A DNA stretch of 64,000 nt from Sulfitobacter sp. M05. Its GTDB lineage: Bacteria > Pseudomonadota > Alphaproteobacteria > Rhodobacterales > Rhodobacteraceae. Below the pieces are notes generated by a model. That model was not told where the DNA came from. It made no database searches and saw nothing but the letters and a program-made list of their open reading frames with translations. The DNA is taken from contig NZ_JABEDH010000001.1 in the NCBI RefSeq assembly GCF_029285175.1, positions 62,001 to 126,000 on the forward strand, in the 5' to 3' direction. Position 1 is the stretch's first letter; the number at the start of each line of letters is the position of its first letter. Both the position numbers and the translations under genes were made by a program. Shown here piece after piece: positions 45,062-53,896 of the stretch.

Positions 45062-46264
45062 TCAGATTACCGCTTTTTCCATGAATTTTTGCTGGTTTTC
45101 CAGACGGGCGAAACCGAAGGGTGCAAGATCAAGCGACCGGTATTCGCCAAAGGCGATCTGCTCGGCGATGCCACGCCCCAATGCGGGGGATTGCTGCAAT
45201 CCATGACCGGAAAACCCGTTGGCAAAGATAAAGTTGGCAACCTTGCTATGGCGTCCGATCACTGCGTTCTGGTCAAAAGTGTTGTAGGCGTAATGCCCCA
45301 CCCATTCGTTGATCACCTTGACCTGTTCAAAGGCTGGCACGCGAGTGGCAATGATCGGCCAGACCTTCTCTTGCCAGAGGTTGTGATCGAACCCGAAATC
45401 GTCAAAGGCCACATCCGGGTCCTCGTCCGGCGGGCACCCCGCCAGATAGTATTTCCCTTCCGAGCGCATATGCACCCCTGATGGATCAATCGTAAGCGGC
45501 AGGTCGCGGTCCAGCGGAGTGGCGGCGTCAAAGATGAACGTGTAGCGTTTGCGCGGCTGCACGGGCAGGTCGATCCCGGCCATACGCGCTGTCGCAACTG
45601 CCCGCGGGCCGCTGGCATTCACGACCGTGCCGCAGGTGATCACATCGCCAGATTTCAGCGTTACCCCATCCACAGCGGTGCCGGCGCTGTTCAGGCTTAG
45701 GTCGACAACTTCGTCATGGATGTATTCGACCCCGTTACGCCGCGCCATGCGTTTGAACCAGTCAAACATGGTGCCGCCGTCAAAATAGCCCTCGTCAACA
45801 AGGTTGTGGTTGGCGGCGAGAATGTCATCCAACTGATAAAAAGGGTATTCTGCGGCAATCTCATCGCGGGTCATATGGCGGGTGTGGGCACCCTCTGTGG
45901 CCTGAATGACCTGACTTTCGCGCAAGGTCTGCGCAAATGCTGGCGTGTCGGCCAGATAAAGATAACCATAGCTTTGCAAGACCAATTCCGGCACTTCAGG
46001 GTCATCGCCGATGAAGCCGCGAAAACCCTTGATGAATTCTGCCCCAAATCGTGAAATCTGGATGTTCAGCGGATTGGAAAACTGTTGCCGGATGCAGGAA
46101 TTGGTATGGCTGGTCGAGGCGAATTCATAGGTGGGATCACGTTCGACCACCAGTATCCGACCATCAAAACCCTGCATTTGCGTCAACCACCATGCAACAG
46201 AGGAACCATAGATGGCCCCACCAATGATCACCACGTCATAGTTTTTGTGTGCGGCGTTCCCCAT
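45062..46264 (-). CDS. FAD-dependent oxidoreductase (DAO family, FOXRED1-like)
   Basis: 400 residues. FAD-binding VVIIGGAIYGSSVAWWL (~11-27) and ERDPTYEFASTSHTNSCIRQQFSNPLNIQ. The C-terminus GHYAYNTFDQNAVIG...NFIFANGFSGHGLQQSPALGRGIAEQ closely resembles eukaryotic FOXRED1 and its bacterial homologues rather than classical sarcosine oxidase. Predicted to oxidise an amino acid or N-methyl amine. In one operon with the SDR gene (21-bp gap). GGGAGGGA upstream of the ATG. Confidence 0.8.
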   Translation of the reverse strand: MGNAAHKNYDVVIIGGAIYGSSVAWWLTQMQGFDGRILVVERDPTYEFASTSHTNSCIRQQFSNPLNIQISRFGAEFIKGFRGFIGDDPEVPELVLQSYGYLYLADTPAFAQTLRESQVIQATEGAHTRHMTRDEIAAEYPFYQLDDILAANHNLVDEGYFDGGTMFDWFKRMARRNGVEYIHDEVVDLSLNSAGTAVDGVTLKSGDVITCGTVVNASGPRAVATARMAGIDLPVQPRKRYTFIFDAATPLDRDLPLTIDPSGVHMRSEGKYYLAGCPPDEDPDVAFDDFGFDHNLWQEKVWPIIATRVPAFEQVKVINEWVGHYAYNTFDQNAVIGRHSKVANFIFANGFSGHGLQQSPALGRGIAEQIAFGEYRSLDLAPFGFARLENQQKFMEKAVI

Positions 46265-46477
46265 GTGCGTCCCTCCCGATTCTGCACCCCTACCTGAATC
46301 CGTCTAACGCGCCGATGTGATCCGCGTAAAGCTCTGTGAACGGGGCGGCTATATAATGCGCATTTGCGCGTCGGGCAGAACGGGGCGCGCCCTGCGGTGA
46401 AACAATCATTGACTTCACAAACCGCCGCATCAAATCTGACCAAGAGCAGCGGTACCGACTGTAAGGGGCAGGGCCAA

Positions 46478-47023
46478 GTGACGGAGCGCGAGGAGATTGA
46501 AGAGCTGATTGCGCGCGTGGCCCTCAAGGATCGCGCGGCCTTTGAGGCGCTTTATGACCGGGTCAGTGCGAAACTATTTGGTGTCTGCCTGCGTGTCTTG
46601 TCCAAGCGGGCAGCGGCGGAGGACGCCTTGCAGGACAGTTTTGTTAAAATCTGGAACAATGCGGATCGCTATCGGGCAAACGGTTTGTCCCCGATGACGT
46701 GGCTCATCACGATTGCACGCAATACATCTATTGATCGGCTGCGCGCTCGTAAGAAAGGCCAACAGGATATTGATACTCCGGGGTTGGAATTGATTGCGCC
46801 CGGTCCCTCGCCAGAGCAGGCGGCGATTGCCGCGTCTGAGGCGGCAAAGCTGGCCGGCTGTCTGGATACATTGGCCGAGGACCGCGGTGCGGCAATCCGT
46901 GGCGCTTACCTTGAGGGGTTAACCTATGCTGATCTTGCGGCCAAATTTGATGTACCCTTGAACACCATGCGCACGTGGTTGCGCCGGGGGCTGATCGCGT
47001 TGCGCGAGTGTATGCGCACATGA
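46478..47023 (+). CDS. ECF RNA polymerase sigma factor
   Basis: 181 residues. Region 2 (ALKDRAAFEALYDRVSAKLFGVCLRVL, AAEDALQDSFVKIWNNADRYR, SPMTWLITIARNTSIDRLR) and region 4 (RGAAIRGAYLEGLTYADLAAKFDVPLNTMRTWLRRGLIALRECM). Start GTG (VTEREEIEELI) with AAGGGGC upstream. Stop overlaps the anti-sigma start by 4 bp. Probably autoregulated; a TATAAT-like box is at 46352-46357 but no convincing ECF -35 was identified. Confidence 0.9.
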   Translation: MTEREEIEELIARVALKDRAAFEALYDRVSAKLFGVCLRVLSKRAAAEDALQDSFVKIWNNADRYRANGLSPMTWLITIARNTSIDRLRARKKGQQDIDTPGLELIAPGPSPEQAAIAASEAAKLAGCLDTLAEDRGAAIRGAYLEGLTYADLAAKFDVPLNTMRTWLRRGLIALRECMRT

Positions 47024-47709
47024 GCGAGATTGAATTCACCCCCCGCGATGAAGACGATGCCATGGCCGCAGAATATGTCCTAGGGCTTGCGACAGATGAG
47101 GCATTGGCACAGGCGCAAACCCGCAGCGCTCATGACGCGGCATTCGCCCAACAGGTTGCTGTCTGGCAAGAACGTCTGGTCAGGTTGACCGATGACATTG
47201 ATCCAGTTACGCCGCCGAAAAAACTCAGGCGGGTACTGTTGGCACGGCTGTTTCCCAAGGCGGTCATACCCTTGATGCGGCGGCTCTGGATTTGGCAGGG
47301 CATCGCGCTGGGCGCGCTGGTCTTGGCGGCTTATCTTGCCACACCGCTGTTGCAGCCCGATCCGCAGGCCGTGCCCGGCACTGTCCATGCAACACATCTC
47401 AGCAGCCCGGATTTCGATCTGCAACTGATTGCCGTTGTTGATACCGACAACAGTATCGCCCTGCGTCGCCTTGCCGGTCAGGCTCCGCCGGATCGTGTGT
47501 TGGAACTATGGGCGATTCTGCCGGATCAATCCCCGATCTCGCTGGGCGTACTGCCTGTGGCTGAAACCGTGCGCATTCCGTTGCCCCGCACCCTGATGGA
47601 ACAAATTCCAACGATGACCCTAGCGGTAACAGACGAACCACCGGGCGGTGCGCCGGGTGGTGTCGCGAGTGGCCAGATTATGGCGGTGGGTACGATCAGC
47701 GCGCTTTGA
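47020..47709 (+). CDS. Anti-sigma factor, RskA-like
   Basis: 229 residues: N-terminal cytoplasmic anti-sigma domain (~1-90, DEDDAMAAEYVLGLATDEALAQAQ), one membrane segment (~91-113, WQGIALGALVLAAYLATPLL) and a periplasmic RskA domain (~125-229) containing RVLELWAILPDQSPISLGVLP. Binds and holds the sigma factor at the membrane until a periplasmic signal. The classic ZAS HxxxCxxC motif is absent, as in many RskA relatives. Confidence 0.88.
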   Translation: MSEIEFTPRDEDDAMAAEYVLGLATDEALAQAQTRSAHDAAFAQQVAVWQERLVRLTDDIDPVTPPKKLRRVLLARLFPKAVIPLMRRLWIWQGIALGALVLAAYLATPLLQPDPQAVPGTVHATHLSSPDFDLQLIAVVDTDNSIALRRLAGQAPPDRVLELWAILPDQSPISLGVLPVAETVRIPLPRTLMEQIPTMTLAVTDEPPGGAPGGVASGQIMAVGTISAL

Positions 47710-47840
47710 GCGCTGAAGCCTTTACTGTGTTCCTCCTTGGTTTCCGGGGAACCTTGTAAGGGGTGCAGGAAACGTCCCGACAAACACAACCGGCACGATT
47801 TGCGACCGGCGCGCAAATGCGAGGCCACAGCGGACCGCCC

Positions 47841-50255
47841 TCAGGTGCCGCGTTTTTTTGCCCGCACGGTTGGGTCTGCTTGCGTCGGGTCCTCTGGCCA
47901 TGGATGACGTGGATAGCGGCCACGCATGTCCTTGCGCACATCGGCATAGGAACTGGACCAAAACCCCGGCAAATCCATGGTAACCTGCACGGGGCGCTGA
48001 CCGGGCGAAAGCAGGGTGATCTGCAAAGGGTTACCCGCCACCTTCGGATGCTGGGTGACGCCAAACAGCTCTTGCAGGCGCAGGGCGATTTGCGGGGCCT
48101 CGCCATCATAATCAATCGGCACCTTCCGGCCCAAAGGCGTGGTGAAATGCGCAGGGACGGCGCGGTCCAGTGCCTGTTGCTGATCCCAGTCCAGACGGCC
48201 GCGTAGGGCAGGCAACAGATCAAACCCTTTCCATTGATCGGCGGTGCGCACGCCTGACAGGTGCGGCAGCAACCATGTGTCCAACTCCTGCATCAAACTG
48301 TCTTCGTCAAAGGTCGGGAAGCTGTCCGACATTAATCGTGCGCGGGCCAGAAAACGCGCCGCCGACGGGGCAGGGTTCAGTCCCAACTGTCGTACGCCAT
48401 CCAGCATCGCGCGGGCCACATCGCCATCCGGCGCATCCGACCATGTGCGGTCATCCAGAACCAACGCGCCAAACCGTTCCTGTCGACGCGTCAGAACCCG
48501 TCCGTCCCGGCGTGACCACATGCAAACATCCTGCCAAGTAATCTGATCCCCATAAAGGGCGCGCAGCTCTGCCTCGCTTAGCCGTGCCGCTTGGCGCACC
48601 TTTGCTTCGCGCGGGTCCCCGTCAAGGTCGGTCGCGACAATCAATCGGTCGCCTGCCAGCGGGTCCCCCTCTGGCAACAGGGCCCCCTTGCCGCCGGACA
48701 AAACATAGCGCGGCGCGTCGCCCTTGCGGCGCAGGGCGATCCGGTCCGGATAGGCCAATGCCGCTAAGGGGCCAATTGCATCGGGGCCACCCGCTTCATG
48801 GCCCTTTTTCAACCGCTTGGCCTCCTGACGGATGCGGGCGATGGTCGGAGCATGCGCCTCACTGCGGCTCTGACCGCCCTCGATCACATCCATGCGCAAT
48901 GACAGGTCAACCCCGACACCGCGCAAGGGATCACGTTCCGCCAGCAGGGCTGCAAATGTGGCACCACGCGGCCCACCACGCCCCACCATATGGGCAAGCC
49001 GCGGATGCAACGGCAACCGCGACAAGGCGCGGCCATGCACGGTGATCCGGCCCGCAGCATCCAGCGCGCCGAGCATGTGTAAAACTGAACGTGCCTCGGC
49101 CAGACGGCCCTCATGCGGAGGGGTAACAAAGGTCAAGTCTGATGCGTCAGCCCCCCAAACAGCCAGTTCCAAGGCAAAACCACTTAAATCCCCGACTTCG
49201 ATCTCTGCCGGTGGAAACGCAGCTAATGCCCCTTCCTCGCCTCTGGTCCACAACTTGTAGGCCACCCCGGTCGACATCCGCCCCGCGCGGCCTGCGCGTT
49301 GCGTGGCTTCGGCACGGCTGACCTTTTCGGTGACAAGTTGGGACATGCCCGAGGCCGGGTCGAACCGCGCCCGTCGGGCACGGCCCGCGTCGACGACAAT
49401 GCGAATACCTTCGATGGTCAGTGATGTTTCGGCGATGGAAGTTGCAAGCACCACCTTACGTCCTTGCAGGGCGGGGGCGATAGCGGTGCGTTGGGCTTTG
49501 AAATCCATGGCACCGAACAACGGGGCCAGCGCACAATCCGCAGGAAGCAGCGGTCGCAACAGGTTTTCAACCCGCCGAATTTCACCCTCGCCGGGCAGGA
49601 AAACAAGCGCCGAACCGGGGGATTGCTCAAGCGCTTTCAACACCAGATCAGCAGTAGCCTGTTCAAGCCGTTGCTTGCCGACGGGTTTGTCCAACCAAAC
49701 CGGCGTCACATCAAAGCTGCGGCCTTGCGATGTGATCACCGGTGCAGCAATCAAATCCGCCACTGGAGCGGCATCCAGCGTGGCAGACATCACCACCAGC
49801 ATTAGATCATCGCGCAGGGCCTCTGCGACCTCAAGACACAGGGCAAGGCCGAGATCCGCGTTGAGCGAACGCTCATGAAATTCGTCAAATATTACCGCAC
49901 CGACACCCGGCAAATCAGGATCAGCTTGCAGCATCCGTGTCAGGATACCTTCAGTCACAACTTCGATCTGCGTGTCCTTACCGATCGCTGATGCCCCGCG
50001 CACACGGTAGCCGACAGTTTCCCCCACTTTTTCGCCGCGGGTCTGCGCCATACGTTCTGCTGCTGCGCGGGCAGCAAGCCGGCGTGGTTCCAGCATCAGA
50101 ATTCGCCCCTTTGTCAGGCTTGCCTCTAACATCGCGAGGGGCACGCGCGTGGTCTTACCGGCACCCGGCGGAGCCTGCAAAACGACACGGGTATGGCTGC
50201 GCAGGGCGGCAATAACCTGCGGCAGGACGGCATCTATGGGTAAAGTATCGGACAT
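47841..50255 (-). CDS. hrpB: ATP-dependent helicase HrpB (DEAH-box)
   Basis: 804 residues. Walker A APPGAGKTTRVP (~29-40), DEFH box IFDEFHERSLNADLG, VVMSATLDAA (motif III) and the C-terminal QRAGRAGRM...YKLW motif VI region, with the HrpB-specific C-terminal domain (~490-804). RNA helicase of unclear role in bacteria. The start at 50255 (MSDTLPIDAVLPQV) fits the family; the in-frame extension upstream overlaps the divergent meaB promoter. Confidence 0.94.
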   Translation of the reverse strand: MSDTLPIDAVLPQVIAALRSHTRVVLQAPPGAGKTTRVPLAMLEASLTKGRILMLEPRRLAARAAAERMAQTRGEKVGETVGYRVRGASAIGKDTQIEVVTEGILTRMLQADPDLPGVGAVIFDEFHERSLNADLGLALCLEVAEALRDDLMLVVMSATLDAAPVADLIAAPVITSQGRSFDVTPVWLDKPVGKQRLEQATADLVLKALEQSPGSALVFLPGEGEIRRVENLLRPLLPADCALAPLFGAMDFKAQRTAIAPALQGRKVVLATSIAETSLTIEGIRIVVDAGRARRARFDPASGMSQLVTEKVSRAEATQRAGRAGRMSTGVAYKLWTRGEEGALAAFPPAEIEVGDLSGFALELAVWGADASDLTFVTPPHEGRLAEARSVLHMLGALDAAGRITVHGRALSRLPLHPRLAHMVGRGGPRGATFAALLAERDPLRGVGVDLSLRMDVIEGGQSRSEAHAPTIARIRQEAKRLKKGHEAGGPDAIGPLAALAYPDRIALRRKGDAPRYVLSGGKGALLPEGDPLAGDRLIVATDLDGDPREAKVRQAARLSEAELRALYGDQITWQDVCMWSRRDGRVLTRRQERFGALVLDDRTWSDAPDGDVARAMLDGVRQLGLNPAPSAARFLARARLMSDSFPTFDEDSLMQELDTWLLPHLSGVRTADQWKGFDLLPALRGRLDWDQQQALDRAVPAHFTTPLGRKVPIDYDGEAPQIALRLQELFGVTQHPKVAGNPLQITLLSPGQRPVQVTMDLPGFWSSSYADVRKDMRGRYPRHPWPEDPTQADPTVRAKKRGT

Positions 50256-50337
50256 GAGGGGGTTATCGGGGAAAGTAGCGGCGAGGCCAAGAGCCTTGGG
50301 TCTGGACAATCGGCTGTGCTGCCGCAAAAGATGCGCC

Positions 50338-51309
50338 ATGGACATCAAAGATATAGCACAGCGCGTCAGCGCAGGCGAGCGGCGGGCTTTGGCGCGTGCC
50401 ATCACGTTGGTTGAATCGGGGCGTGCAGATCACCGCGCGCAGGCCGGAGAGTTGCTGGCGGCACTGCCAAATGACCGGCAGGCCCTGCGCATCGGATTGT
50501 CGGGCACACCGGGTGTGGGCAAATCGACCTTTATCGAGAGCTTTGGCATGATGCTGATCCGGCAGGGATTACGGGTGGCTGTGTTGGCGGTTGATCCCTC
50601 TTCGTCGCGCTCGGGCGGCTCCATTCTGGGCGACAAAACCCGGATGGATTTGTTAAGCCGCGAGGCGAATGCCTTTATCCGTCCGTCCCCCAGCCAGACC
50701 CATTTGGGCGGTGTGGCACGCCGCAGCCGCGAGGCCGTGCGCCTGTGCGAGGCAGCGGGGTTTGACGTGGTATTGATCGAAACCGTTGGCGTGGGGCAGT
50801 CCGAAACCGTGGTTGCGGAAATGTCCGATCTGTTTTTATTGCTGCTGGCACCGGCGGGCGGGGATGAATTGCAGGGCGTAAAGCGGGGCATCATGGAAAT
50901 GGCGGATATTATTCTGGTCAACAAGGCCGATGGTGATCTGAAACCGGCAGCGGTGCGCACGCAGGCGGATTATGCCGGCGCGCTGCGCTTGCTGCGCAAA
51001 AGGCCGCAAGACCCCGATGGCTACCCTTGCGCAATGGCGGTTTCTGCCTTGCAAGAGAACGGGTTAGAGGATGCCTGGAAGAGCATGAAAACACTGGTGG
51101 ACTGGCGGCGTTCGGAAAGTTTTTGGGAACGCACGCGCGCAGCGCAGGCCCGCTATTGGTTCGAGGAAGACGTGAAACAGCGTTTGCTGGCCCAGCTTCA
51201 GGGGACCGAGGCGCGGGCGGCTTTGGCCGAGTTGAGCGACAGGGTGGCGTCGGGGACTGCGGATCCGTCAGCGGCAGCGCAAGCCTTTGTTGAAGGGCTG
51301 GGACGGTAA
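50338..51309 (+). CDS. meaB: Methylmalonyl-CoA mutase-associated GTPase MeaB
   Basis: 323-residue G3E GTPase: G1 GLSGTPGVGKST (~53-64), AVDPSSSRSGGSILGDKTRM, ETVGVGQSE and NKAD. Protects and assists adenosylcobalamin-dependent methylmalonyl-CoA mutase; the mutase itself is not in this window. Start MDIKDIAQ. Divergent from hrpB. Confidence 0.95.
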   Translation: MDIKDIAQRVSAGERRALARAITLVESGRADHRAQAGELLAALPNDRQALRIGLSGTPGVGKSTFIESFGMMLIRQGLRVAVLAVDPSSSRSGGSILGDKTRMDLLSREANAFIRPSPSQTHLGGVARRSREAVRLCEAAGFDVVLIETVGVGQSETVVAEMSDLFLLLLAPAGGDELQGVKRGIMEMADIILVNKADGDLKPAAVRTQADYAGALRLLRKRPQDPDGYPCAMAVSALQENGLEDAWKSMKTLVDWRRSESFWERTRAAQARYWFEEDVKQRLLAQLQGTEARAALAELSDRVASGTADPSAAAQAFVEGLGR

Positions 51310-51318
51310 CGGGGAAAG

Positions 51319-51339
51319 CGGAAACTTTCAAAGTTTCCG
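51319..51339. repeat. 21-nt palindrome between meaB and xerC
   Basis: Arms CGGAAACTTT and AAAGTTTCCG flank a single C, a perfect 10-bp inverted repeat. It lies between convergent genes 9 bp after the meaB stop. No U-tract follows. Shape suits a dimeric (TetR-like) operator or a dispersed palindrome more than a promoter site. Confidence 0.6.
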
Positions 51340-51363
51340 ACCGTTCTCATTTAAAGAAAACGA

Positions 51364-52314
51364 TCACCCCGCCTTTGGATGTGCCCGGTTGTAGACTTCC
51401 ATGAGACGCGCTGTATCTACCGCTGTATAGGCCTGTGTGGTCGACAGGGAGGCATGGCCCAGCAGCTCTTGAATCGCCCGCAGATCACCCCCCGCATCCA
51501 GTAGATGGGTTGCAAAGCTGTGGCGCATGGCGTGCGGCGTGGCGGTGGCTGGCAGGCCCAGTTGCATCCGCGCATCGGCCATAACCTTGGCAATCGAACG
51601 GGCTGACAAAGCACCGCCCCGAATGGCCCGGAACAGTGGATCGTCAGGCGTTGATGGGTGCGGGCACAGGCGCACATAGGCGTCCACCGCATCGCGCGCG
51701 GCAGGCAGAACCGGCACCACCCGTTCCTTGCTGCCCTTTCCGACAATCCGCAGGGTTTCGGGCAGGGGGGCATCCCGCGCCAATAGGCCCAAAGCCTCTG
51801 AAATGCGCAATCCGCAACCCCAAAGCAACGTCAGCACCGCGACATCGCGGGCTGACACCCAGGGCCGTTCCGATTGGATTTCAACACAGTCGATCATCGC
51901 CTTCGCGGCATCAACGGCCAGCGGGCGGGGCAGTTTCTTTTGATATTTTGGCGCGCGTGTTGACAGCACAGCGGTTGGTTCAAATCCTTCGCGCTCTGCC
52001 AGCCAGCGATAGAATGCCTTGACCGCAGAAAGCTTGCGCGCCATCGAGCGCGGCCCCACATCCGGCCCGCGTGTGCGCGCCATCCAGGCCCGCATATCGG
52101 TGATGGTGATCTGTGCCAACGCGTTCAATCCTTGGGATTGCGCCTTGTAGGTGGTCATAAAGGACAGGAAATCAGCGACATCACTTTGATAGGCGGTGAT
52201 GGTGTTTTCAGCGGCACCTTTCAGGGCCCGTTGATGATCAAGCCAGGTTTGTAACGCGTCACGCGCGGCGGGGCTGATCAGCCCAATATCTGCGGCCTGT
52301 TGCGCGCGGTTCAA
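51364..52314 (-). CDS. xerC: Tyrosine recombinase XerC
   Basis: 316 residues. Core catalytic residues R170 (GCGLRISEALGL), H261-x-x-R264 (HAMRHSFATHLLDAG), H287 (LGHASLSTTQAY) and Y296; SAM-like N-terminal domain (~15-115). Resolves chromosome dimers at dif with XerD. Overlaps the DUF484 gene by 4 bp, a conserved proteobacterial pairing that marks it as the housekeeping enzyme rather than a phage integrase. Confidence 0.95.
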   Translation of the reverse strand: MNRAQQAADIGLISPAARDALQTWLDHQRALKGAAENTITAYQSDVADFLSFMTTYKAQSQGLNALAQITITDMRAWMARTRGPDVGPRSMARKLSAVKAFYRWLAEREGFEPTAVLSTRAPKYQKKLPRPLAVDAAKAMIDCVEIQSERPWVSARDVAVLTLLWGCGLRISEALGLLARDAPLPETLRIVGKGSKERVVPVLPAARDAVDAYVRLCPHPSTPDDPLFRAIRGGALSARSIAKVMADARMQLGLPATATPHAMRHSFATHLLDAGGDLRAIQELLGHASLSTTQAYTAVDTARLMEVYNRAHPKAG

Positions 52315-53018
52315 GACAGCCAGCGGCGCATGGCCCGCTCAAAGACACCGGTGAAAAACGTAAGCAAATCGGTGCCTTGCTGTGGCCCAAACATATGTGG
52401 GTCTTCGGACCCCAACACCAACAGACCGGGCAGACGACCAGCCCCGAAATCAAGTTTCAGGCAAGCTTCAGAGCGTACCCAATCGGCCTTTCCGTCGTAA
52501 ATCTGTTCTGAACCGTCCTGTATTCCGCGCAGCGTCACCTGCCGTGCGATGCCACCACGGCCCTGTGTCAGATAGTCATCGATGAAACCGGGTTCGGCCA
52601 CACTCAACACGTCACCAAGGCGTTGAACTGCCGGGTCGTCATCGTTCTGCACAGATTCCAATACCAGTTTTACGGCGTCCACACGCAGGATGTCGGCAAC
52701 TTCGCCGCCCAAGTCCAACAGAAAGGTCTCGAATTCGACCGGATCAAGCATCCGCAAGATGGCCCGATGGATCTGGTTGGTGCCGGCAAGGTTTTCATAG
52801 GCGGCCGCAATCACGCTGCGATGAGTGTCTTCCAGCCGGTCCAGTCGCGCCTCAAGCCGCTCCATCGCGATGCCGCGCAGATCGACGATATTGCCACCCA
52901 TGGCCTTTTCATTCGCTGCAATAAGCGCCTGCATGACATCGCCGTCATCCAGAATGACATCGGGTTTGGAAATGATGGCCTCGCGCAGGACGTCATCAAT
53001 TTTGGGATTGCTGCTCAT
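52311..53018 (-). CDS. DUF484 family protein
   Basis: 235 residues with a GAF-like fold expected for DUF484: VILDDGDVMQALIAANEKAMGGNIVDLRGIAMERLEARLDRLEDTHRSVIAAAYENL near the start and LGSEDPHMFGPQQGTDLLTFFTGVFERAMRRWL at the end. Function unknown; widely encoded directly before xerC, as here. Confidence 0.93.
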   Translation of the reverse strand: MSSNPKIDDVLREAIISKPDVILDDGDVMQALIAANEKAMGGNIVDLRGIAMERLEARLDRLEDTHRSVIAAAYENLAGTNQIHRAILRMLDPVEFETFLLDLGGEVADILRVDAVKLVLESVQNDDDPAVQRLGDVLSVAEPGFIDDYLTQGRGGIARQVTLRGIQDGSEQIYDGKADWVRSEACLKLDFGAGRLPGLLVLGSEDPHMFGPQQGTDLLTFFTGVFERAMRRWLS

Positions 53019-53051
53019 GGTCGTCTCTTTTTAGTTTCGCATCTTATATCA

Positions 53052-53076
53052 GGGGGCAGCACAAAAATCTGCCCCC
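53052..53076 (-). terminator. Hairpin downstream of the transaldolase-like gene
   Basis: Perfect 8-bp stem GGGGGCAG / CTGCCCCC, 9-nt loop, between the transaldolase-like and DUF484 genes. T-tract absent, so it is a candidate terminator or attenuator only. Confidence 0.5.
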
Positions 53077-53148
53077 AAGTTGTGCAAATGATGACCTGTG
53101 GCGCTTTGGCGTCAGAGGTTTGGGTGGGCAATTTGCCCAGCCCGGTTT

Positions 53149-53802
53149 TTACAGAATATTCTGACCGGTTTTGGCCCAGTCCTTCATGAACTGATCCAGC
53201 CCTGCCTGCGTCAGCGGGTGGGTCGCCAGTTTCTTGATCACTTCAGGCGGAGCGGTCATCACATCGGCACCGATCAGGGCGCAATCATGCACATGCGCCA
53301 CGGAACGGATCGAGGCGGCAAGAATATTGGTTTCGAAACCATAGTTGTCATAGACCGTGCGGATGTCTTGAATAAGTTCCATACCGTCGACGTTGATGTC
53401 GTCCAGACGCCCGATGAAAGGCGAAATGAATGTCGCGCCGGCCTTGGCAGCCAACAGCGCCTGGTTGGCTGAGAAGCAAAGGGTCACATTGACCATGCGG
53501 CCTTCGCCAGACAGGGTTTTACAGGCCTTTAGGCCGTCCCATGTCAGCGGTAGTTTGATCGCAATGTTCTCGGCAATCTCGGCCAGCTTGCGGCCTTCGG
53601 CGATCATTGCGTCGGCTTCCATGGCAACAACTTCGGCGCTGACGGGGCCGGAGACGATGGAACAGATTTCCTTGGTGACTTCCATAATGTCACGGCCGGA
53701 TTTCAGGATGAGCGAGGGGTTGGTGGTGACCCCATCGACCATGCCCAGATCGTTCAGTTCGGCAATGGCGTCGATTTCGGCGGTATCTACGAAGAATCTC
53801 AT
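53149..53802 (-). CDS. Transaldolase / fructose-6-phosphate aldolase (small TalC-FSA type)
   Basis: 217-residue TIM-barrel class I aldolase: [32 protein letters not shown] start, Schiff-base lysine region [19 protein letters not shown] (~78-96), and [28 protein letters not shown]. Length matches FSA/TalC subfamily. Distinguishing transaldolase from F6P aldolase needs active-site detail. AAGGA precedes the ATG. Divergent from priA, 94 bp apart. Confidence 0.9.
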   Translation of the reverse strand: MRFFVDTAEIDAIAELNDLGMVDGVTTNPSLILKSGRDIMEVTKEICSIVSGPVSAEVVAMEADAMIAEGRKLAEIAENIAIKLPLTWDGLKACKTLSGEGRMVNVTLCFSANQALLAAKAGATFISPFIGRLDDINVDGMELIQDIRTVYDNYGFETNILAASIRSVAHVHDCALIGADVMTAPPEVIKKLATHPLTQAGLDQFMKDWAKTGQNIL

Positions 53803-53896
53803 GTGCGGTCCTTGCGGTTAGAGGGGGATGCATTGATCTTGGGTCTAGCGTAAGCCACGCAGACCTGAAACCCTCTTTTGTAGCGATGGAGCGCCT

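Noticed and set aside
50256-50405. Longer HrpB start at 50405
   Set aside because: The additional 50 residues are unlike HrpB and would cross the divergent meaB start region; MSDTLPIDAVLP at 50255 is the family N-terminus.
51364-52314. XerC as a mobile-element integrase
   Set aside because: Its length, sequence and overlap with the DUF484 gene match the chromosomal XerC; no att site, tRNA or phage genes adjoin.
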